From positions 124,001-188,000 of the forward strand of contig CAVVZJ010000004.1 of NCBI GenBank assembly GCA_963752755.1: 64,000 bases of DNA, read 5' to 3'. The notes under the pieces were generated by a model. The model was not told the origin of the DNA. It made no database searches and worked only from the letters and a program-made list of their open reading frames with translations. The DNA is from CAVVZJ01 sp963752755. Lineage in GTDB: Bacteria; Planctomycetota; Planctomycetia; Isosphaerales; Isosphaeraceae. Position numbers and translations under genes: made by a program. This document shows positions 1 to 8,350 of this stretch, piece by piece; position 1 is the stretch's first letter, and the number at the start of each line of letters is the position of its first letter.

Positions 1-13
1 CAAACGGCGTGCG

Positions 14-43
14 TTGACAGGCCGGAGCAGCGATCTCTATAAT
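14..43 (+). promoter_or_regulatory. Sigma70-type promoter of the gap operon
   Basis: A perfect -35 hexamer TTGACA (14-19) is followed after 18 bases by a perfect -10 hexamer TATAAT (38-43). It lies about 165 bases upstream of the gap start codon, on the same strand, and nothing else starts between them. Both hexamers matching consensus in GC-rich DNA is unlikely by chance. It probably drives gap and perhaps pgk-rpe, with a leader of roughly 155 bases. Confidence 0.7.
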
Positions 44-208
44 CCGGGCTCGTTTACCTGATGCGATAAAGGTTCGCGCCGACTCGGGCGACACGCTTCG
101 CCCGGAACAGACAAAGCGAAGTCCTCGAAACTTCCCTGTCTGACATCCCGAGAGTCGATCCCCGGCGCAGCGCATCGAAGAGCCAGGCAATCAGCAGGAG
201 CCGGACGC

Positions 209-1216
209 ATGGCGGTTCGCGTGGGCATCAATGGGTTCGGTCGGATCGGTCGGCTGGTTTTCCGCGTGATGGCGGCCCGACCGGAGGTGTTCGACGTCGT
301 GGCGATCAACGACCTCTCGGACGCCAAGCACCTGGCCATGCTCCTGAAGTATGACAGCGTGCATCGGCAGTTCAACGGCACGGTCGAGGCCGGCGAGAAG
401 TCCTTGATCGTCAACGGCAAGGAGATCCGGATCACGGCCGAGAAGGACCCGGCCAACCTGCCCTGGAAGGATCTCAAGTGCCAGGTTGCCCTCGAATCCA
501 CCGGTTTTTTCACGAACCGGGCCGCCCTCCAGAAGCACCTCGACGCTGGTGCTGAGCGGGTCATCCTCAGCGCCCCGGCCAAGGATCAGCTCGACCTAAC
601 AGTCGTGCTCGGTGTCAACGACGACCAGCTCAAGCCCGAGCACCGCATCGTCTCGAACGCCTCGTGCACCACCAACTGCCTCGCCCCGATGGCCAAGGTT
701 CTCAATGACACCTTCGGCATCGAGAAAGGGCTCATGACCACCTGCCACGCCTACACCAACGACCAGCGCGTGGCCGACCAGATCCACTCCGACCCCTACC
801 GCGCCCGCGCCGCGGCCATCAACATCATTCCCTCGACCACCGGCGCCGCCAAGGCCGTCGGCCAGGTCATTCCGGCGCTCAACGGCAAGCTCAGCGGCTA
901 TTCTCTCCGCGTCCCCGTGCCGACCGGCTCGATCACCGACCTGACGAGCGTTCTGGCCCGCGAGACCACCAAGGAGGAGATCAACGCCGCCATGAAACAG
1001 GCGGCCGAGGGGCCGCTCAAGGGCATCCTCCAGTATGCCACCGACCCTCTCGTCTCCAGCGACATCATCGGCAATCCCCACTCCAGCATCTTCATGGCCG
1101 ACTGGACCCAGGTCATGCAGGGCAACCTCGTCAAGACCCTCGCCTGGTACGATAACGAGTGGGGCTACTCCTCAAGGACCGCCGAACTGATCGAGCGCGT
1201 GGCGAAGCTCGGCTGA
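209..1216 (+). CDS. gap: Glyceraldehyde-3-phosphate dehydrogenase, type I
   Basis: Oxidises and phosphorylates glyceraldehyde 3-phosphate with NAD in cytosolic glycolysis. The 335-residue protein has the usual length. An N-terminal Rossmann motif NGFGRIGR is followed by the catalytic motif SNASCTTN with Cys at about residue 153, the HAYTNDQ stretch, and the C-terminal WYDNEWGYS signature. The ATG is preceded by a purine-rich CAGGAG about 9 bases upstream. It is the first gene of a glycolysis/pentose-phosphate run with pgk and rpe on the same strand, downstream of a consensus promoter. Very secure. Confidence 0.98.
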   Translation: MAVRVGINGFGRIGRLVFRVMAARPEVFDVVAINDLSDAKHLAMLLKYDSVHRQFNGTVEAGEKSLIVNGKEIRITAEKDPANLPWKDLKCQVALESTGFFTNRAALQKHLDAGAERVILSAPAKDQLDLTVVLGVNDDQLKPEHRIVSNASCTTNCLAPMAKVLNDTFGIEKGLMTTCHAYTNDQRVADQIHSDPYRARAAAINIIPSTTGAAKAVGQVIPALNGKLSGYSLRVPVPTGSITDLTSVLARETTKEEINAAMKQAAEGPLKGILQYATDPLVSSDIIGNPHSSIFMADWTQVMQGNLVKTLAWYDNEWGYSSRTAELIERVAKLG

Positions 1217-1341
1217 CCCGGAAGATACCTCCCCCCGACGTCCAGGAAACCGGAACCGAACGCGTCCCCCGGCCCTCCTCCAACGAGCGCTGGGGGCCGA
1301 TCACCCCACCCGATCGAGTCGCTCCCGAAGACGACGAACCT

Positions 1342-1349
1342 GAGGGGAG
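1342..1349 (+). promoter_or_regulatory. Ribosome binding site deciding the pgk start
   Basis: A purine-rich GAGGGGAG lies 7 bases before a TTG codon at 1357. It supports TTG initiation. The reading frame is open far upstream into gap, but that part encodes no PGK-like sequence. Confidence 0.6.
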
Positions 1350-1356
1350 ATTTCCG

Positions 1357-2595
1357 TTGGCCAAGCAGACGATCCGCGATCTCGATGTCTCGGGCAAGAA
1401 GGTGCTCGTCCGCGTTGATTTCAACGTGCCGCAGACGAACGACGGCGACGTTTCTGACGACCGCCGCATTCGCGCCGCCTTGCCGACGCTCATCGACATC
1501 TTGAACCGCGGCGGCAGCCTGATCCTCGTCAGCCACCTCGGCCGCCCCAAGGGCGACCCAGAGGCCGACAAGCCCTTCCGCATGGATCAGGTCGCCGCGC
1601 GGCTCCAGCAGCTCATCGGCCATGACGTGAAGAAGGTCGATGACACCGTTGGTCCCCAGGCTCAGGCCGTCTGCAAGGATCTGAAGCCGGGCGGGATCGT
1701 GCTGCTGGAGAACGTCCGCTTCAACAAGGGGGAGAAGGTCCCCAAAACTGACGAGGCGACCGGCCAGCCTGAGCCGAAGGCCGTCGAGCGTCACCGCGAA
1801 TTCGCCCGGCAGCTCGCCTCGCTGGCCGATATGTACGTCAACGACGCCTTCGGCACCTGCCATCGGGACGAGGCGTCGATGGTCGCCGTGCCCGAGCAGT
1901 TCCCGCCAGAGAAGCGGGCAATCGGCTTCCTCGTCGAGAAGGAGCTGAAGATCCTCGACGAGCTGCTCGGCCACCCGAAAACGCCGATGATCGCCGTCAT
2001 GGGCGGCGCCAAGGTCTCGACCAAGATTGACCTGATCGAGAACCTACTGCCCAAGGTGGACAAACTCCTGATCGGTGGCGCCATGAGTTACACCTTCCTC
2101 AAGGCCGAAGGCCATGCGACCGGCAAGAGCCTGGTCGAGCCCGACAAGCTCGACGACGCCCGCCGCCTCCGCCAGCTCGCCGGTGACAAGCTCGTCCTGC
2201 CGACCGATTACCTCGTGGCCGACAAGATGGACGCCGCGGCGCAGACGAAGGTCATCACCGGTCAGGACATCCCCGACGGCTGGGAAGGCTTCGACGTTGG
2301 TCCCGAAACCGTCGCCCGCTACTCCGAGCAGATCGAGAAAGCCGCCACGGTCGTCTGGAACGGCCCTGTGGGCAAGTTCGAGATCGAGCCGTTCTCGCAC
2401 GGTACCCGAGGGATCGCCGAGGCGATGGCCCGCTCGAAAGCGATCACGGTGGTCGGTGGCGGCGAGACGGCCGAGGCGGTCGAGCAGTTCGGCCTCGCCG
2501 ACAGGATGGACCACGTCTCCACCGGCGGCGGGGCCTTCCTCGAATCGCTGGAGGGCCGGCAGTTCAACTCACTGAAGGTGATTCCCGACCGGTGA
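1357..2595 (+). CDS. pgk: Phosphoglycerate kinase
   Basis: Transfers phosphate from 1,3-bisphosphoglycerate to ADP in glycolysis. The 412-residue product from the TTG start fits the family. Visible signatures in order are RVDFNVP near the N-terminus, SHLGRPKG, LLENVRF, NDAFGTCHR, the hinge region VMGGAKVSTK, WNGPVGKFE and the nucleotide-binding GGGETAE near the C-terminus. It lies 140 bases after gap on the same strand. The open frame extends upstream to 1159, but the homologous sequence starts only at AKQTIRDLD, right after the TTG and its ribosome binding site. Secure. Confidence 0.97.
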   Translation: MAKQTIRDLDVSGKKVLVRVDFNVPQTNDGDVSDDRRIRAALPTLIDILNRGGSLILVSHLGRPKGDPEADKPFRMDQVAARLQQLIGHDVKKVDDTVGPQAQAVCKDLKPGGIVLLENVRFNKGEKVPKTDEATGQPEPKAVERHREFARQLASLADMYVNDAFGTCHRDEASMVAVPEQFPPEKRAIGFLVEKELKILDELLGHPKTPMIAVMGGAKVSTKIDLIENLLPKVDKLLIGGAMSYTFLKAEGHATGKSLVEPDKLDDARRLRQLAGDKLVLPTDYLVADKMDAAAQTKVITGQDIPDGWEGFDVGPETVARYSEQIEKAATVVWNGPVGKFEIEPFSHGTRGIAEAMARSKAITVVGGGETAEAVEQFGLADRMDHVSTGGGAFLESLEGRQFNSLKVIPDR

Positions 2596-2677
2596 GGTTG
2601 TCGCGTCGCGGCGATCGTTCCCGATCGGCCGTGGACTCTCCTTTTTCGACCGTTGCTCCCCGGATGCGAGGTGGCCG

Positions 2678-3418
2678 GTGGAACGCCCCGAGCGTTTGAA
2701 AGTCCTGGATAACGCGCCGACGCCCTTCGTCACGCCGTCGCTTCTGAACTGCGATTTCGCCTGCGTCGCTGACGATCTGGAGGCGCTGTCGGAGGCGGGT
2801 ACGGTCGCCGTTCATCTGGACGTGATGGACGGCCACTTCGTGCCGAACCTGAGTTACGGGCCGCCGGTGATTACCGACTGGCGCAAACGGACGAGCTTGC
2901 CGTTCGACACCCACTTGATGATCCTGGAGCCGGCGCGCTATCTTGACGACTTCGTCAAGGCGGGTGCCGACGCGATTCTGGTGCACATCGAGGTGCTGGC
3001 CGACCCCGTCCCGGTGCTCCGTCGCATCCGCGAGGCCGGCTGTCGCGCCGGCCTGGTGCTCAACCCACCAACGCCGCTGGAGTCGATCCTGCCATTCCTC
3101 GACGAACTGGACAAGGTGCTCGTGATGAGCGTGATGCCGGGTTTCGGCGGCCAGGCGTTCGAGCCAGAGGTGCTGACGAAAGTGCGTCGGCTCCGTGAGC
3201 AGCGGCCCTCGCTGCCGATCGCGATCGACGGCGGCATCAAGTCGCACAATGCGGCGGAAGCGGTTGCGGCCGGTGTGACGCAACTGGTCGTCGGCTCGGC
3301 GATCTTCCGCCCGGATGGCAACTACGCGGCGGCCCTGGCCGAGGTGGCTGGGGCGGCCCGCCGCGGCGTCTCCACGGGAGGCCACGCCCCGGGCGCCGGG
3401 GCGTCGTCTTCGGCATGA
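2678..3418 (+). CDS. rpe: Ribulose-phosphate 3-epimerase
   Basis: Interconverts ribulose 5-phosphate and xylulose 5-phosphate in the pentose phosphate or Calvin cycle. The 246-residue TIM barrel shows the family motifs: PSLLNCDF at strand 1, HLDVMDGHFVPN with metal-binding His and Asp, THLMI, VMPGFGGQ, and the catalytic Asp in IDGGIKS. A GTG start is used with a GAGGTGG sequence just upstream. The gene follows pgk by 82 bases and overlaps the next gene by four bases (ATGA), which suggests translational coupling. Some 25 residues after the barrel are poorly conserved and alanine/glycine-rich. Confidence 0.95.
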   Translation: MERPERLKVLDNAPTPFVTPSLLNCDFACVADDLEALSEAGTVAVHLDVMDGHFVPNLSYGPPVITDWRKRTSLPFDTHLMILEPARYLDDFVKAGADAILVHIEVLADPVPVLRRIREAGCRAGLVLNPPTPLESILPFLDELDKVLVMSVMPGFGGQAFEPEVLTKVRRLREQRPSLPIAIDGGIKSHNAAEAVAAGVTQLVVGSAIFRPDGNYAAALAEVAGAARRGVSTGGHAPGAGASSSA

Positions 3419-4086
3419 CACTCCAGGTCGTCCTGATCCGACCCGGCGCAACCGTCTATGACGAGCAGAACCGGGTTCAGGGAATTCTCGACATCCCCTT
3501 GAGCGAACGCGGGGAGGCCGAGGCCGTCGGTCTGGCCGAGCAGTTGGCCAACGCCGAGATGTCCGCCCTCTACTGCGGGCCGGGTGAGAGCGTCGTGCGG
3601 ACTGCCGAGATCGTCGGCCGGACCCTCGGCCTGCGTCCCCGTCGGCTCGACGACCTCCGCAACCTAGACCAGGGACTCTGGCAAGGGCTCCAGCTCGACG
3701 AGATCAAGCGCCGCAACCTCAAGCTCTTCCGCCAGTGGCTCGAAGATCCCCGCACGATCTGCCCGCCCCAGGGCGAGACCGTCGAGGCCGCCCTGGCGCG
3801 GATCAAGGGGGCTTTGAAGCCCTTGATACGACGGCATCGCGACGAGGTGATCGGTCTGGTCGTCGGCGAACCCCTGGCCCAGCTCCTCGCCGGCTTCCTC
3901 CGCCGTGAGCCTCGCCTGCAACTCGTCGATCACGCGCCGACGGGAAACTTCGAGTGCATCCTCGTCGCCGCCGAGCCGGGCGCAACGGCCAGGATTGAAG
4001 TCGTGTCGCCGGGTTCTCCAAAGTATGCTGAGGTCAATGGGCTACGGAGAATCCGGACTTCGCACCGGGCCGACCTCCTGCCATAA
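3415..4086 (+). CDS. Histidine-phosphatase-fold protein lacking the catalytic histidines
   Basis: The 223-residue protein has the layout of the phosphoglycerate mutase/histidine phosphatase superfamily: an N-terminal strand, then GATVYDEQNRVQG, LSERGEAEA, a TAEIVGRTLGL helix, a DQGLWQG segment and a late VVGEP strand. In active members the first strand carries RHG and the late strand carries a second His (usually SHG). Here they read RPG at residues 9-11 and VVGEP, so both catalytic histidines are absent. It is translationally coupled to rpe. A structural or regulatory pseudoenzyme is the best inference; a real phosphatase is unlikely. Confidence 0.8.
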   Translation: MTLQVVLIRPGATVYDEQNRVQGILDIPLSERGEAEAVGLAEQLANAEMSALYCGPGESVVRTAEIVGRTLGLRPRRLDDLRNLDQGLWQGLQLDEIKRRNLKLFRQWLEDPRTICPPQGETVEAALARIKGALKPLIRRHRDEVIGLVVGEPLAQLLAGFLRREPRLQLVDHAPTGNFECILVAAEPGATARIEVVSPGSPKYAEVNGLRRIRTSHRADLLP

Positions 4087-4197
4087 TGAGGATCGGCCTC
4101 CAGGACTGCGCAAGAGCGACAACCCCGACGCGGGCCGCTCCTCTGCGTCCTCGACGGTTTCCGGCCGATACGCCGCGCTGAGAGAGGGAGTTGTGCG

Positions 4198-5041
4198 ATG
4201 GCCCAGAAGCAGGCGGCCAGCACCTGGCATAGCCAGTTCGAGCCCAAGAAGGTCCCCGAAGGCGTCTGGATGCGCTGCGAGGGTTGCCAGGCAACCCTCT
4301 TCCGCAAGGAGGTCGAGCGCAACCTCAACGTTTGTCCTCAGTGCCAGCACCACTTCACCCTGCCAGCCCGCGAGCGGATCGCCCAGCTCCTCGACGCCGA
4401 TACCTTCGAGGAATGGTCCACCGAACTGACACCCGGCGACCCGCTCCAGTTTAACGACCGCCGGCCCTATCCCGAACGTGTTGTGGCCGAACAGGAGCGC
4501 ACGGGCCTGAAGGAAGCGGCGGTCGTCGGTCAGGGTTTCATCAAGGGGCTGCGGGTTGTACTCGGCCTGACCGACTCGGGCTTCATCATGGGCAGCATGG
4601 GCTCGGTCGTCGGCGAGAAGCTGACGCGAGCGATCGAGCGAGCCACCGAGCAGAAGCTACCGCTGGTGATCGTCTCCGGCTCCGGTGGCGGGGCCCGGAT
4701 GCACGAGGGGATCTTCTCCCTGATGCAGATGGCCAAGGTCTCGGCCGCACTGGGCCGTTACCACAAGGCGGGCGGCTTCTACCTCAGCGTCCTGACCCAC
4801 CCAACGATGGGCGGGGTCGCCGCCAGCTTCGCCACCCAGGCTGACGTCATCCTCGCCGAACCCGAAGGCGCTCATCGGATTCGCCGGCCCGAAGGTCATT
4901 CAGCAGACCGTCCGGGTCCAGCTTCCCGAGGGCTTCCAGACGAGTGAATTTCTTCTCAAGCATGGCTTCATCGATCGGATCGTGCCGAGGTCGGAATTGC
5001 GGAGCACCATCGCCCAGTTGCTCGATTATATCCTTCCCTGA
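4198..5041 (+). CDS. accD: Acetyl-CoA carboxylase carboxyltransferase subunit beta (one frame break)
   Basis: Beta subunit of the carboxyltransferase that makes malonyl-CoA for fatty acid synthesis. An N-terminal zinc ribbon (Cys27, 30, 46, 49) is followed by the crotonase-like core with SGSGGGARMHEG, FSLMQMAK and HPTMGGVAASFA. Frame 1 breaks at about 4867, where GAAGGCGCTC has one G too many. The next frame continues with the expected IGFAGPKVI, QTVRVQLPEGFQ and the C-terminus, ending at 5041. Removing one base gives a normal 280-residue AccD. The ATG has a GAGGGAG site about 7 bases upstream. A sequencing error is more likely than loss of an essential gene. Confidence 0.9.
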
Positions 5042-5053
5042 CACCGAACGCCC

Positions 5054-5350
5054 TCAGCACGTCCCAACCTGTCCTGCGGTCATCAGGACCAGCCCGAGGC
5101 CGAGCCAAGCCAGGATCGTTGGGACGGTCGTCGTCGTCGCCCAGCGAGCAAACCGATGCTTCGTGGCCGCGATCGCCGAGGCATCGACGATGTAGCGGCC
5201 GATCTTCTCGACCTACTCCGGGTCGGACAAGGCCCTAATCGCCGCCACGAACCGCGCGGGCTCGTCAGCGTACTTCCGCGCGATCCGCCCGAAGAAGAGT
5301 GGCTCATCCGGGATTCTGGGGTGGTGATTCCGACGGGGTTGCTCGTCGGA
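5054..5350 (-). pseudogene. C-terminal remnant of a Pycsar-TM-like membrane protein
   Basis: Minus-strand reading gives a fragment with LFFGRIARKYADE, then an in-frame amber stop (5213-5215, where DPEQ would be expected to give DPE-stop), then GRYIVDASAIAATKHRFARW and a hydrophobic C-terminal helix ending at 5054. The order FFGxIA, then a helix with ariaatKxRfaRwA, then a TM segment resembles the C-terminal half of the Pycsar effector TM domain (DUF5706-like) known from nucleotide-signalling anti-phage systems. The N-terminal half is missing; an IS1595 relic follows. The family call rests on pattern memory only and is tentative. Confidence 0.4.
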
Positions 5351-5419
5351 TAAACTCGGTCTCGAGGACGGATCAAGGCGACGGGCCGCTCGAGACCCTC
5401 CTGACCTGATACCCTGACG

Positions 5420-6376
5420 ATGGTCAAGATCCAGGCCCTGATCGACGATGCCAAGGGCTTCGAGACCGTCCGGGTGATCTGCTGCCTCGACGGCGTGCGG
5501 TGCCCCGAGTGCAGCTCCGCCGAGGGCATCAGGGAGGGCCACGACGACACCCAAGCCCCAGCGCCAGCGTGACCGCGGCCATGGCTGTCGCAAGCGGTTC
5601 GACCACCGGACTGGACCGGAACGATCTGCGCCGGCCCTCACCCGCCGTTGTGGGTTTGGGTCCTGGGCCTGTACTTGCGGGGGTTGAACCTCTCCAACGA
5701 GCCGATCGCCCGGCAGCTCGGCCGCGACCTCGAGGACGCTCCGCTGAGGGCCTCGCAACTCCGTGAGGGGAACGTGCCACGCAAGCCCGAGCTCACCCTC
5801 AACGGCGAGGGCAAGTGCGACGAGGTCGCGGTCTCTGTGGTGGCCGGGCCCAAGGGCCACCCCTTGGCCGTGAGAAAACAGGGCGAGTCGGCCGCCCCTG
5901 GCGGCTGAAGGGGACCCCGGACCGGGCCGGGAGACGCTGGCCCAGCAGACGCCGCTGATTTTGGGGATGATGATGATCCAGCGGGGCGGCCCGATCGTCA
6001 TCGGGATGCTGGCCGACGTCAAGCAACGGACGATCGGCCCGTTGATCGAGGGGACGATCGCCCCGGAGTCGGATCTCTACACCGACGCGTACGCCATCGA
6101 GGCCCAGCTGCCGCCGTGGGGCTACACCCACCACACCGTCGGCCCTGCGACGGGCGCGTGCGTCCGGGACGAAGACGGGGTCGTGTACTGCGAGCTGGCC
6201 GTCAACACGCTCGAAGGCTTCTGGTCGCTGCTGCGGAGCTGGCTCCGGCCTCATCGAGGGATCTCGCAGCCCTGGCGGCCGCTGTAGCGGGGATTCTTCG
6301 AGTTCGTGCATCCGGTCCGAAGCCGGGGCCAGACGCTGCTGGGTTCGCGGATCGAGCTCCTCGTAGCACACCAGAA
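5420..6376 (+). pseudogene. IS1595-family transposase relic
   Basis: Pieces of an ISXO2/IS1595-type transposase lie in order but in different frames. There is an N-terminal zinc ribbon (CPECSSAEGIREG, then a GHGCRKRFDHRTGT stretch in another frame), a helix LYLRGLNLSNEPIARQLG, PRKPELTLNGEGKCDEVAV with the first acidic DDE residue, and GPKGHPLAVRKQG. A longer intact piece (about 5961-6287) holds IEGTIAPESDLYTDAYAIE and VNTLEGFWSLLRSWLRPHRG, and the tail FFEFVHPVRSRGQTLLG ends at about 6376. At least four frame breaks make it non-functional. Terminal inverted repeats were not found. Confidence 0.85.
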
Positions 6377-6399
6377 ATCTAATGATCTATCGATCATAT

Positions 6400-6596
6400 G
6401 AAAGCATCTCGTCTTGTCGAGTAACTTCAACGCCAGCAGGCTCAGCAGGGCACTCGTGGCCGGCACCATCTGGGAGCTGGGATAACCGGCTTGGTTGACG
6501 ATCTGGTCGAAGCCCCGGCGCGACAGCAGGGGCAGGAAAAGGAAGACTCCGGCGACTTGGGTCCGGAGGCGTCGTCTGACGGTGAGGTCCAGTTAG
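6400..6596 (-). pseudogene. Truncated transposase N-terminus (relic 1)
   Basis: On the minus strand, between a TAA at about 6596 and the edge of the IS1595 relic, the frame reads LTVRRRLRTQVAGVFLFLP, then NQAGYPSSQMVPATSALLSL and ALKLLDK. This resembles the N-terminal region of DDE transposases common in Planctomycetes, but it stops after about 60 recognisable residues and lacks any catalytic domain. It was probably cut by the IS1595 insertion. The family assignment is from pattern recognition, not a search. Confidence 0.5.
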
Positions 6597-6778
6597 CGAC
6601 GGTTGGCCATCGCCGGGGAGACTAGCGGCGTAGCAGTGTGCAGGAGGTTGGCGACGGTGCGCCGGCCAACCGTCAGGATGGCCGAGGCGGCCAGGACGAA
6701 GGCGCGTCGGAGAGTCGGGCGGGTGAAGGCGGGGGCCAGCGCGTCGTGGAGCGGCTGGGCTTCAGGCGGTAGGATCAT
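6593..6778 (-). pseudogene. Truncated transposase N-terminus (relic 2)
   Basis: A 61-residue minus-strand frame starts MILPPEAQPLHDALAPAF and continues with TRPTLRRAFVLAASAILT and GRRTVANLLHT. This matches the N-terminal helical region of a planctomycete IS701/ISAs1-like DDE transposase, which normally runs to about 400 residues. Only the first 50-60 residues remain before unrelated transposase sequence takes over, so it is a junction of two broken elements. Its start codon lies 53 bases left of the 4-bp duplication that flanks the intact IS701-like element. Confidence 0.5.
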
Positions 6779-6950
6779 GGTGGGTCCGTCCTCGGTCGAT
6801 GGTCGTGGGCAGCCGGTTCAACTCCGCATACTACTTCTACAGCCGCAGAAAAATGTTGCCTTCGCCGCACGTCCGGGTAGCCTGAACTCACGATCTGGAA
6901 GGACCGGCCGGTCCGTCGCCGAGTGGTTGCCTTGTCAGGAGGGTGCCTCC

Positions 6951-8024
6951 ATGACACCGGATGACGTGTGCGCCGCGGCCGAGCGGCTGGTCGACTTCCC
7001 CGAGCGGTTCGCCCCGCTCTTCGGCAAGGAGCAGGCTCAGGACCACGCCTACGACTACCTCAAGGGGCTGATGGTCTGCCCCGAGCGCAAGAGCATCGAG
7101 CCGATCGCCCTGCTGGTCGGCCACGGCGACGTCTCGGGCTTGCAGAAGTTCGTCGGCGCCGCCCCCTGGGCCGCCGACGACGTGATGGCCGAGGCCCAGG
7201 CCCTCTTCGCCGACGAGCTGCTCCCCTCCGCCGCCGGCTCGCCGGTCGGAGTGGTCGGGGTGATCGACGAGTCGGCCTTCACCAAGAAGGGGGCGCACTC
7301 CGCCGGGGTGGCCCGCCAGCACAACGGCCGGCTGGGCAAGGAGGACAACTGCCAGGTCGGTGTCTTCCTGATCGGGGTGACCCCGGCCGGGCCGGCCCTG
7401 CTCGACCACCGGCTGTTCCTGCCCGAGGCGTGGTGCGCGGACACGCCTGAGGCCAAGCAGCGGCGGGAGGCGGCCCACATCCCGGAGGACGTGCCCTTCC
7501 GCACCAAGCCGCAGATCGCGGCCGAGCTGATCCGCAACGTCGCGGTGCTCGACCAGGTCGAGCTGGACTGGGTGGTCGGCGACTCGGAGTACGGCCGGGC
7601 GGGCCACCTCCTCGACGAGTTGGAACTCCTGGAACAGAAGTACGTGCTCGCGGTGCCGGTGACGTGGGTGTTCTGGACGTCCGACCCGGCGGCGAGCGTC
7701 CCGGCCTACTCGGGGCGAGGCCGCAAGCCGACCGCCCCCCGGCGGGACGCGGCCCGCACCGTGGTCGAGATCGCCCACGAACTGCCCGCCTCGGCGTGGA
7801 CGGCGCTGCAGGTCCGTGAGGGCGCGGTGGGGCCGCTGGTGTTCGCGTTCGCGGCGGTGCGGGTCTGGGGCCTCCGGCACCGCCAGCCGGGGCCGCCGTC
7901 CTGGCTGCTGATCCGCCGGTCGCTGGGGCCCGAGCCCGAGCTGAAGTACTACGTCTCCAACGCCGACGCCGACACGCCGCTGTCGACGCTGGCGCTGGTG
8001 GCTTGCACGCGGTGCCGGGTGGAG
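6951..8024 (+). pseudogene. IS701-family transposase, 5' part (gene split by insertion)
   Basis: From the ATG at 6951 the frame gives MTPDDVCAAAERLVDFPERF, then a DDE-type core with GVVGVIDESAFTKKG (first Asp), GHLLDELELLEQKY, and LDWVVGDSEYGRAG (second Asp). The homologous sequence stops at TRCRVE, where GAG at 8022-8024 meets foreign DNA. The C-terminal third, beginning DYFEDAKSDLGMAQYETRSW, resumes at 10541. A GGAGGGTGCC ribosome binding site precedes the ATG. The full enzyme would be roughly 460 residues. As it stands the gene is broken. Confidence 0.85.
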
Positions 8025-8170
8025 ACGTGCCAAGCAGACTCCACCTCAAGCGACAGGTGGTGCGGCCCCCCCGGCGCCCGTTACGATCGCTGTCGCCGCG
8101 CTGCTTGAGCTGGCTGCGTGGTGCCGAGATCGCTTGACTGAAGCACCCGGAGGGATCACAGGCCCATCAC

Positions 8171-8350
8171 CTCACGACGCACCGCTCCCCCCCGCGCCTG
8201 ACCACCCCGACGCCGCCGGACCCGCACCCGGGCCCGGGACTGGGGACTCGCCTCCCCGCCGACAGACGGCAACAACTCCGCGACAGGCTCGGCAGGCGGC
8301 TCGCCCGACTCCACGAGGCCAGACGCCTCGGGGAGGCCGGCCATGAATGA
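8171..8350 (+). CDS. Possible small leader ORF before the recombinase
   Basis: A frame ending with TGA at 8348-8350 encodes a C-terminus ADRRQQLRDRLGRRLARLHE followed by ARRLGEAGHE, a plausible basic amphipathic helix. Its stop overlaps the recombinase ATG (8343), which would allow translational coupling. No convincing start codon is seen, so the left end is arbitrary. A competing low-complexity frame ending at 8346 looks less protein-like. It may be a real accessory peptide of the element or nothing. Confidence 0.25.
   Translation, partial: LTTHRSPPRLTTPTPPDPHPGPGLGTRLPADRRQQLRDRLGRRLARLHEARRLGEAGHE

Noticed and set aside
4860..4880. Programmed frameshift in accD
   Set aside because: No slippery heptamer or downstream structure is evident, and a single extra G explains it. 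AccD is not known to need a shift.
6888..8033. 381-residue minus-strand frame opposite the IS701 transposase
   Set aside because: Composition-driven shadow; the transposase has the DDE motifs and ribosome binding site.
8134..8346. 70-residue Pro/Gly/Thr-rich plus-strand frame before the recombinase
   Set aside because: Low-complexity sequence only. A neighbouring frame with a basic helix is a slightly better candidate and was listed at low confidence.
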